Shown here: positions 6,954 to 12,871 of the stretch, one piece after another
Layout of the letters: every line of letters starts with the position of its first letter
How positions within the stretch are numbered: the stretch's first letter is position 1
Assembly (NCBI GenBank): GCA_031401815.1
Contig: JANNRW010000263.1
Location: 1-12,871 of the forward strand
Direction: 5' to 3'
DNA length: 12,871 nucleotides
Source of the DNA: JANNRW01 sp031401815
Lineage (GTDB): Bacteria; Desulfobacterota; Desulfuromonadia; Geobacterales; DSM-12255
Notes under the pieces: generated by a model
Seen by the model: the letters and a program-made list of their open reading frames with translations, nothing else
Told to the model about the DNA's origin: nothing
The model's database searches: none
Translations under genes and position numbers: made by a program

Positions 6954-7301
6954 CGCCTTGCGCAGCCATGGTGGCGGATTCCCCCTTAGCACCTCCTGCA
7001 ATTTGCCAACGATCTCTGCCACCGGTACTTCTTCGTTGGTCTTCATCGGATGAATCTTGCGAGCCACCAGCTTGGCTGCAGCCGGGCCACCAATCTGCAT
7101 GGTGTAGACGATGGCGCAATCAGCCAGTGCATTTCCCCGTGCCGTTATACGGTCTTCTTCATCACCATCTGTCGATATTCCGCTTATGGTCGAAACCTGC
7201 TTTGCCTCATCAGGTCCGATCTCCCAGATATGGAAATTCTGACACTGGCCGAAATGCTGATCAATGATCTCACCCGTACTGCTTGTAAATGCAACTTTCA
7301 T
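6921..7301 (-). CDS. nifX: Nitrogenase cofactor carrier protein NifX
   Basis: NifX binds NifB-cofactor and the VK-cluster and passes FeMo-cofactor intermediates to or from NifEN. The 126-residue protein shows the family signatures IDQHFGQ (H16), FHIWEIGPDEA, the central GNALADCAIVYTMQIGGPAAAKL and the diagnostic HPMKTNEEVPVAEIV, then LRGNPPPWLRKAM. The ATG at 7301 has a GAGG ribosome binding site 7-8 bases upstream and starts 27 bases after nifEN, the usual nifE-nifN-nifX order. The last ten residues (MNSEKCNYEG) and the TGA lie inside the 29-base intergenic repeat, so the family domain probably ends at about residue 117 and the tail is repeat-derived. That tail is unlikely to matter for function. 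Confidence 0.94.
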   Translation of the reverse strand: MKVAFTSSTGEIIDQHFGQCQNFHIWEIGPDEAKQVSTISGISTDGDEEDRITARGNALADCAIVYTMQIGGPAAAKLVARKIHPMKTNEEVPVAEIVGKLQEVLRGNPPPWLRKAMNSEKCNYEG

Positions 7302-7328
7302 AGATAATCCTCAAGTGGAGTGTCCCAT

Positions 7329-10088
7329 CTAATTATGCGCCAGTTTCTGAGCCTCTTTGGCGTTTGCCTGAAAAAGATTCGCGACTTCAAAGATCAGATT
7401 CATCGTCCCCTGATAACCGACCCACATCTTCTGGTGAGCGCCGAGGCGGTCGAATACCGGCATGCCGGTGCGGAGATGGGCGCCGATTTTGAGCTTTGCA
7501 GCTGCCTGACGGCCGTTGGAATTTGCCACCAGCAGATCAACACCTATTGCCGCCGTTTCCAGATCTTCCAGATCACCGACAAAAACGTTTTCACATGGCA
7601 GGCTTTCAAGCCCCTTTGTCCGGGTAGCCGAAATGGCGGCCTGGATTTCACACCCCATAGAGGCCAGAAATCGGGTCATCCCTTTCAGATGGTCGGCTTC
7701 AAGCGCAAGGGCGACCCTTTTCTGGCCGAACTGATAATGGCTGTCAACCATGGCATCCATGAGGCGGCTGCGCCAGCGACGTAGCTGCTGCGGCACCGGA
7801 TTTCCAGATAACTCAGACAGGGTTACCATCAGGAGATCAACCTCTGCCAGACCGGTGACTGAGGTAAAACCATAGGCAGGAGTGCCGAATTTCTCCCGTA
7901 AAACAGCAGCAGCATCAGTCAGCGAATCACCAATGAAAATGGTGGCAGAGCTCCGTCCGGCTCGTATTATCCGCTCAACCGGAATACCACCCACAGAGAG
8001 AGCTGAGACAGTCTCATCAATATGCCCGTCAAGAGCGCAGGAGATGTCCGGGATGACGATGGGATCGAGGCCGAAGGCTTCGCAAGTCTCCTTCAACTCT
8101 TCCACCTCTGCTGGGGTCAGTTGGCACCCAGGCAGCAGATTGATCTGCTTCTTGCTCCGCTTCCCTCCAGCCGGGATCGTTGCGCAGATCGCCTTGACCG
8201 TCGCAGCATACCCCTCCTGCATGGAGCCGCAGTAGTCGGGGGTGGATGCCCAAACAACCGGGATTGAGTCATGCTGGGGGTTTTCCAGACGAAAATGGAC
8301 GATGGCGCTCTGGACATCATCCCCCATGGTCTCGGTAAGGCCGGAAGTCATGACCCCGACGACGCCGGGATGAAATTTTTCCATCACCCGGCTCAAACCT
8401 TTCTTCAGGTTCTCCCAGCCGCCGAAGATGGCCGTATCTTCGCTCATGCTGGTGGAATTGAGGGCAATGGACTCCTTGAAGTGGCGCGACAGCTGCAGCC
8501 TTATGAAGGTCGAACACCCCTGGGCGCCATGAAGAAGACCGAGCATCCCGTCAATACCGAGATAGGCAAGCGTCGCCCCGAGGGCCGGCGAATTTTTCTG
8601 CGGATTCACGGTAGCGTTTTTCAGCGGCACTTTTACCCGTGACTCTTTCATCTCCTCCCCTTCCAGTCTCTCGCCATGTGCAGCAGCATAGGCCAGATCA
8701 TCGGCCAGTTCCTCCGGCGACTTCTCCCAGGGGGCTTTGGCGTTCAGGGTCGGCCAGATGGGATTATTCACGGTCAGGTCGAGCTGGCGGGAAAAGGTCA
8801 CCATGCCGTCATAACCGGCATAGGGGTGGGAACGGCCATGATTGATGTCGAGAAACGGCGTCCTGGTCTTCAGTGCCAGAAACTTCGTCTTGCCGCCGGC
8901 GACGATCAGATCCGGCATCTTTTCATACATGACCGAAAGCAGTCCGGCCGTGCTGGTGTCTTCGATAATCTTGGCGTCCTTATGCATCAGCGCCTTCATC
9001 CGGTAGAAATCCTCCAGCGTCGAGTTCTGCGTCCCGGCGGCCAGGATCTGTACCCCCAGTTCGCGGAGAGCATTGACCATGGACCAGGTCTTGACCCCAC
9101 CGGTAAAGAGCACGGAGCTTTTCCCTTCCAGCCGCGCACGGTACGGAGCGATTCTCTCCCGGCATCTGACCTCTTCCTCCTCGATGAGCAGTTCGACCCG
9201 CTTCGTCATGATCCGTTTTTCCAGGCCATTCACCGCATCATCCAGCTCACGGGCAATATCCCTCAATGCTTTGGCCGTATCGGTCATGCCGTAGAACGAC
9301 TCTTCGATGTAGGGCATGCCATAGGTTTTCTGCATCTTCTTGGCAAGATTGGTCAGAGACTTGGAGCAAATGATGACGTTCAGTTTCGCCCGGTGGGCGT
9401 AGCGGAGTTCCGCAAACTTTGCATCACCGCTGATGCAGGACAAAACCTGAACCCCGAGACGCTCGAACAGCGGCAGCATCCCCCAGAGGTCGCCGGCAAT
9501 GTTGTATTCACCGATCAGGTTGATCGGGTATTCGCCGATATTTTCAGGCTCGGCCGTACCGATCACGTGCTTGAAAAGGATCTCCCCGGCGAGGCGGTTG
9601 CCGATGTTCTTGTCGCCGATGAAACCGGGGGTATTGACCGGAATCACCGGGATGGAGATCTTTTCCGCAGCAGACTTGCAGGCCGCTTCTACATCATCGC
9701 CGGTCATGGCCGTAACACAGGTTGCGTAGACAAAGATCGCCTTCGCCTCCGGATAGCGCTCTGCCAGTTCCTGGATCGCCCTGTAGAGTTTCTTCTCGCC
9801 GCCAAAGATGACATCATTCTGCAGCATTTCGGTGGTGAAACCCCGTCGGTAAAGCTGGGAGCCGGATGATCTGGCACCGCGGTTATCCCAGGAGTTGCCG
9901 GCACAGGCGATGGGTCCGTGTACCAGGTGGATGACGTCAGTGATCGGCATCAGCACCACTCGGGCACCGTCGTAGGCACAGGAACGCTCCGTCCCCTCCC
10001 CCGGCTCCGATTTCTTACAGAACTTGGGGGCACCTTTTGCCTGGTCGATATCGCACTCGGGTGCGTCGTAATAATCGGGTCTGGCCAT
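7329..10088 (-). CDS. nifEN: Fused FeMo-cofactor scaffold protein NifEN
   Basis: One 919-residue chain combines the two normally separate scaffold subunits on which the NifB-derived cluster matures with molybdenum and homocitrate before transfer to apo-NifDK. NifE occupies about 1-455 and aligns without offset to the Azotobacter ligands: C37 (SCAYDGA), C62 (IACAGNSWDNRG) and C124 (TCVTAMTGDD). NifN begins near 482; C525 in HGAQGCSTF corresponds to NifN C44, the fourth ligand of the permanent 4Fe-4S cluster. A charged linker of about 30 residues (456-485, rich in E, K and A) joins them. No stop or frameshift interrupts the frame. The ATG at 10088 has a GAGGATAT ribosome binding site, and the gene starts 19 bases after nifK and ends 27 bases before nifX. 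Fusion as a single gene is known in Geobacter, so it is probably lineage-typical rather than an error. Confidence 0.95.
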   Translation of the reverse strand: MARPDYYDAPECDIDQAKGAPKFCKKSEPGEGTERSCAYDGARVVLMPITDVIHLVHGPIACAGNSWDNRGARSSGSQLYRRGFTTEMLQNDVIFGGEKKLYRAIQELAERYPEAKAIFVYATCVTAMTGDDVEAACKSAAEKISIPVIPVNTPGFIGDKNIGNRLAGEILFKHVIGTAEPENIGEYPINLIGEYNIAGDLWGMLPLFERLGVQVLSCISGDAKFAELRYAHRAKLNVIICSKSLTNLAKKMQKTYGMPYIEESFYGMTDTAKALRDIARELDDAVNGLEKRIMTKRVELLIEEEEVRCRERIAPYRARLEGKSSVLFTGGVKTWSMVNALRELGVQILAAGTQNSTLEDFYRMKALMHKDAKIIEDTSTAGLLSVMYEKMPDLIVAGGKTKFLALKTRTPFLDINHGRSHPYAGYDGMVTFSRQLDLTVNNPIWPTLNAKAPWEKSPEELADDLAYAAAHGERLEGEEMKESRVKVPLKNATVNPQKNSPALGATLAYLGIDGMLGLLHGAQGCSTFIRLQLSRHFKESIALNSTSMSEDTAIFGGWENLKKGLSRVMEKFHPGVVGVMTSGLTETMGDDVQSAIVHFRLENPQHDSIPVVWASTPDYCGSMQEGYAATVKAICATIPAGGKRSKKQINLLPGCQLTPAEVEELKETCEAFGLDPIVIPDISCALDGHIDETVSALSVGGIPVERIIRAGRSSATIFIGDSLTDAAAVLREKFGTPAYGFTSVTGLAEVDLLMVTLSELSGNPVPQQLRRWRSRLMDAMVDSHYQFGQKRVALALEADHLKGMTRFLASMGCEIQAAISATRTKGLESLPCENVFVGDLEDLETAAIGVDLLVANSNGRQAAAKLKIGAHLRTGMPVFDRLGAHQKMWVGYQGTMNLIFEVANLFQANAKEAQKLAHN

Positions 10089-10107
10089 AGTGATATCCTC
10101 AAACAGA

Positions 10108-11571
10108 TTAGCGCATCATCTCGAAAAACCGCTCCTCACACGTATCATCTTTAATATCAATGAACTTGTTACAGATCTCTGTCACCATATTGATCACCCC
10201 CTGGTAACCGATGATCGGGTAGCGGTGCTTGTTGACCCGGTCGAAGATCGGGAAGCCGAAGCGGAACAGCGGGATGCCGGCATCGCGGCAGGCAAACTTG
10301 CCGTGGGTGTCGCCGATCATGGCATCGACCGGATCGGTCATGACCAGACTGCGCATGTGCCAGAGGTCCTTGCCCATGTAAATCTTGCAGTCTTTGCCGT
10401 ACATCGAGCCGTCGAGCAGCGTCTGGATCTCCTTCTCCACCTTCTTGCTCCCCTTGCTGCAGAGGATGTGCCACGGAATCGCTCCCATCTCCAGCAGGAA
10501 AGAGACGTAGCCGATGAGTTGATCAGGATCGCCGTAGAGGGCGAATTTTTTGCCATGCATGTACTGATGGGAGTCGGTCATTGCATCTACAGCACGACCG
10601 CGCTCATTCTTGAGAGACTCGGGAACCGGTTTGCCGGAGAGGTCGGAGATTTTTTTGATGAAATCGTCGGTCTTGGCAATTCCAAGCGGCATAGGAATAG
10701 AGGCATGTTTGCCGGAATAGTTGTCCTTAAGCCAGGCAAAGGTCTTGATGGCGGAGTAGGGACCAAGGCTCAGTGTAGCCTTACCGTTAATGGAATCAGC
10801 TGCATCATCCAGCTTGGTGCCACCGGGGTAGGTGTGATAGGTGCCGTCACAGGGGGCGTCGAAGACATCAGAGATATCACCCAGGATTGTGCACGGGACG
10901 CCAAATTCGGCAAAGATCCGCTTGTATTCACGGAAATTGCCCGTATTGGCATCAAAACCCGGGATCAGGTTGACCTTGCCGGTGCAGCGCCCTTCCATTT
11001 TATTTCCTTCAGTCAGGGTCTGGAGGATGGAGAGCAGCATGGCATCGTAGCCGTGAATATGGGAGCCGTTAAAACTCGGCGTATTGGCAAACGGCACCGG
11101 CATGTCAGCCGGAATGATCCCCTTATTGCGGGCGTTCTTGAGAAAGGCCACCAGGTCGTCACCGATGATCTCCGGCATACAGGAGGTGAAGATGGAGACC
11201 ATCTTCGGCTTGTAGATGGCGATGCAGTTCTCCAGACCTTCGTGGAGGTTGTTCTGGCCGCCGAACACCGCACCGTCCTCGGTCATGGAGTCGGACACCG
11301 CCGGCGCCGGCTCGCGGAAATGACGGTTGAGGGTGGAGCGGTAGTAGGAGGCGCACCCCTGTGAACCATGGACAAAGGGGAGGCTCCCCTCGAAGGCATG
11401 GGCCACCAGCTCGGCTCCCAGCGGCTGACAGGTGTGCGGCGGGGCAATGACCAGCGCCTCGCGCTTGAAGTTCAGCTCTTTGTACTCTTCGGTGTTGATC
11501 CAGGCGGCTACCCGCTCTTTCTCACTATCGGGTGTTTCGGTTACATATTTGACAGCAGCTTCTGCGCTCAT
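10108..11571 (-). CDS. nifK: Nitrogenase molybdenum-iron protein beta chain
   Basis: NifK forms the alpha2-beta2 MoFe protein with NifD and supplies half the P-cluster ligands. Taking the start at 11571 the product has 487 residues; C48 (TCQPLGAE), C73 (HGSQGCASY) and C131 (TSCMPEIIGDD) match Azotobacter C70, C95 and C153, and S166 (TPSFNGSH) matches S188, a constant offset of 22. The frame stays open to an ATG at 11610, but the ATG at 11571 is preceded six bases away by AAGGAG, and the extra 13 residues (MLDGLVRNQKESI) would be encoded by the intergenic element, so 11571 is preferred. The protein lacks the roughly 20-residue N-terminal extension of Azotobacter NifK, as in many anaerobes. It follows nifD by 187 bases and precedes nifEN by 19. 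Confidence 0.97.
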   Translation of the reverse strand: MSAEAAVKYVTETPDSEKERVAAWINTEEYKELNFKREALVIAPPHTCQPLGAELVAHAFEGSLPFVHGSQGCASYYRSTLNRHFREPAPAVSDSMTEDGAVFGGQNNLHEGLENCIAIYKPKMVSIFTSCMPEIIGDDLVAFLKNARNKGIIPADMPVPFANTPSFNGSHIHGYDAMLLSILQTLTEGNKMEGRCTGKVNLIPGFDANTGNFREYKRIFAEFGVPCTILGDISDVFDAPCDGTYHTYPGGTKLDDAADSINGKATLSLGPYSAIKTFAWLKDNYSGKHASIPMPLGIAKTDDFIKKISDLSGKPVPESLKNERGRAVDAMTDSHQYMHGKKFALYGDPDQLIGYVSFLLEMGAIPWHILCSKGSKKVEKEIQTLLDGSMYGKDCKIYMGKDLWHMRSLVMTDPVDAMIGDTHGKFACRDAGIPLFRFGFPIFDRVNKHRYPIIGYQGVINMVTEICNKFIDIKDDTCEERFFEMMR

Positions 11572-11577
11572 GATTGA

Positions 11578-11583
11578 CTCCTT
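11578..11583 (-). promoter_or_regulatory. Ribosome binding site that fixes the nifK start
   Basis: AAGGAG on the minus strand, six bases before the ATG at 11571. The alternative in-frame ATG at 11610 has no comparable purine-rich site. Confidence 0.8.
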
Positions 11584-11635
11584 CTGATTGCGGACCAATC
11601 CGTCCAGCAATTGTGTTATTTATTTTTCTGGCAGT

Positions 11636-11760
11636 ACCTGAGACGTTCGATTTTTCGTCAGATCAAGGCAGCCAAGGATTTCGGCGGAGGCGTAGCACCG
11701 CTACGCCGCACAACGATAATCCGCGGGCGAACGCCGAGCTGGCGGAAAAGCGGACGGATC
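11636..11760. repeat. GC-rich pseudo-palindromic intergenic element (REP-like) between nifD and nifK
   Basis: The 187-base nifD-nifK gap holds a structured, non-coding-looking segment. At its centre is an 8-base-pair stem, GGCGTAGC (11689-11696), ACC loop, GCTACGCC (11700-11707). The symmetry continues imperfectly outward: the left arm CCAAGGATTTCGGCGG resembles the complement of the right arm ATAATCCGCGG, giving arms of roughly 25 bases. A small palindrome CGATTTTTCG lies at 11648-11657. From memory, similar GCGTAGC/GCTACGC-centred elements are scattered between genes in Geobacter-type genomes, so I call it an interspersed repeat, but only one copy is in the window. It starts at the nifD stop codon. 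Confidence 0.6.
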
Positions 11761-12871
11761 AAAACGGACTTTCGACCAGTTTCCAGGTTGGGCTGTTCAC
11801 CGCCATATCGATATCTCTGGCAAACACCGAGAACCCCTGATAGCCGTGATAGGGACCGGAATAATCCCAGCTGTGCATCTGCCTAAACGGTATTCCCATC
11901 TTCTGAAAGACATACTTCTCCTTGATGCCGGAGCCGATCAGATCCGGCTTCAGGGCATGAGCGAACTTCTCGAACTCGTACTCGGACGGGTCGTCGTAAA
12001 CAACGGTTGCATCCGGCATCTCCGGGGCGGTCCGGTCATAGTCATCGGTGTGAGCAAATTCGTAGCCGGAGCCGACACACTCCATACCCAGATCCTCGTA
12101 CGCGCCGATGGTGTGACGGGGACGCAAGCCCCCGACCAGCAGCATGACTTTCTTCCCTTCCAGCCGCGGCCGGTATTCGTCGACAATCGCCTGCATGATC
12201 GGGTCGTACTTGGCAATGGCCTGCTCGACCTTGTCCTGAATGGTCTGGTCAAAGCGCTCGCCGATTGCCCGGAGGCTTTCGCGTATCTTGGTCGGGCCGA
12301 AGAAGTTGAACTCCAGCCAGGGGATACCGAACTTCTCTTCCATGACCTTGCACATGTAGTTCATGGAGCGGTAGCAGTGGATCAGGTTCAGTTTCACAGT
12401 GTGGGTGGCGGCGATCTTTTCCAGCTCACCGTCGCCGGTCCAGACTGACTTGACATTTAGACCGATCTCTTCCAGCAGCGCCTTGGCAGACCAGACGTCA
12501 CCACCTATGTTGTAGTCACCGATCAGTGAGATGTCATAGGGGCTCTCCGGCTCGCTGAACTCACGGGTGCCGATGATGTAATCGCGGATGGTGTCGTTGG
12601 AGATATGGTGCCCCAGCGACTGGGAGACGCCGCGGAATCCTTCGCAGTTGCAGGGGATAATCGGCAGATCCAGCTCCTTTGCCGACTGTTTTGAGGTGGA
12701 GTTGATATCGTCGCCAATAAGCCCGACCGGACACTCGGAAAGTACCGAAATTCCCTTGGCCAGTGGAAACAGCTCCTTGGCTTCGATCAGCAGCTGCTTC
12801 AGCTTCTTGTCTCCACCGTAGACGATATCTTTTTCCTGGAAGTCGGAGGTGAACTGCATGGCGAACTGATC
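11759..12871 (-). CDS. nifD: Nitrogenase molybdenum-iron protein alpha chain, 5' partial
   Basis: NifD carries FeMo-cofactor and the other half of the P-cluster; N2 reduction happens here. The gene runs off the right edge, leaving 370 codons (first visible codon at 12869-12871, reading DQFAMQFTSDFQEKDIVYGG); about the first 107 residues are missing, including two P-cluster cysteines. Present, numbered from that codon, are C47 (SECPVGLIGDD, Azotobacter C154), H88 (QSLGHH, H195), the cofactor ligand C166 (LIHCYRSMNY, C275) and H333 (RQMHSWDYSGPYHG, H442). SECP, GLRPRH and GYEFAH are intact, so this is a functional molybdenum-type NifD, not VnfD or AnfD as far as can be judged. It ends WKLVESPF, about 13 residues short of the Azotobacter C terminus, with the stop codon at the edge of an intergenic repeat-like element. 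Confidence 0.97.
   Translation of the reverse strand, partial: DQFAMQFTSDFQEKDIVYGGDKKLKQLLIEAKELFPLAKGISVLSECPVGLIGDDINSTSKQSAKELDLPIIPCNCEGFRGVSQSLGHHISNDTIRDYIIGTREFSEPESPYDISLIGDYNIGGDVWSAKALLEEIGLNVKSVWTGDGELEKIAATHTVKLNLIHCYRSMNYMCKVMEEKFGIPWLEFNFFGPTKIRESLRAIGERFDQTIQDKVEQAIAKYDPIMQAIVDEYRPRLEGKKVMLLVGGLRPRHTIGAYEDLGMECVGSGYEFAHTDDYDRTAPEMPDATVVYDDPSEYEFEKFAHALKPDLIGSGIKEKYVFQKMGIPFRQMHSWDYSGPYHGYQGFSVFARDIDMAVNSPTWKLVESPF

Noticed and set aside
5160..7328. Sigma-54 (-24/-12) promoters before draT, nifX2, the ferredoxin gene or hemL
   Set aside because: No TGGCAC-N5-TTGC-like pair was seen on the minus strand in these gaps; the nif promoter is presumably upstream of nifD/nifH, outside the window.
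8676..11364. Long plus-strand ORFs of 397 and 424 codons opposite nifEN and nifK
   Set aside because: They lie antisense to unmistakable nif genes, have no recognisable domains, and are explained by GC-rich third positions suppressing stop codons on the opposite strand.
11572..11610. nifK starting at the upstream ATG (500 residues)
   Set aside because: The extra 13 residues fall in the intergenic element and have no ribosome binding site, while the ATG at 11571 has AAGGAG at ideal spacing and begins the normal NifK sequence.

Overview
The window is 12.9 kb of a bacterial nitrogen-fixation (nif) locus plus flanking genes. I infer a Geobacter-like deltaproteobacterium (Desulfuromonadales/Geobacterales). 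The grounds are the single-chain NifEN fusion, which I recall from Geobacter; a large cytosolic REC-GAF-PAS-kinase-REC protein; and degenerate heptad and hairpin repeats between genes. The assignment rests on gene content, not on a database search.

Layout, left to right. Bases 2-2407 (+) hold a hybrid sensor kinase cut by the left edge. Everything else recognised is on the minus strand: a DUF4143-type AAA ATPase (2494-3648), a strong hairpin terminator (3817-3854), hemL (3876-5159), and then, in transcription order from the right edge, nifD (5' end cut off), nifK, a fused nifEN, nifX, a nif-type two-cluster ferredoxin (fdxB-like), a second NifX-family gene and draT. The gaps nifK-nifEN, nifEN-nifX, ferredoxin-nifX2 and nifX2-draT are 9-35 bases and every gene has a good ribosome binding site, so the nif genes look like one polycistronic unit whose promoter (and probably nifH) lies beyond the right edge. 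No gene-free stretch exceeds 300 bases.

How they work together. NifD and NifK form the MoFe protein. NifEN is the scaffold on which the FeMo-cofactor precursor matures. The NifX-family proteins carry cofactor intermediates, and the ferredoxin is a likely electron donor to nitrogenase or cofactor assembly. DraT ADP-ribosylates the Fe protein NifH to switch nitrogenase off. HemL makes 5-aminolevulinate for tetrapyrroles and is probably a separate unit. The ATPase and the sensor kinase show no direct link to nitrogen fixation.

The genes themselves are conventional; I found no new enzyme system. The unusual material is between the genes. A 7-base-periodic repeat (ATAGTGA / AATTATG type) lies immediately after the kinase gene and again between nifX and the ferredoxin gene, where it encodes the last ten residues and stop codon of NifX. 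An unrelated GC-rich pseudo-palindromic element fills the nifD-nifK gap and begins at the end of a NifD whose C terminus is about 13 residues shorter than that of Azotobacter. These look like repeats that settled at the 3' ends of nif genes and redefined their termini.
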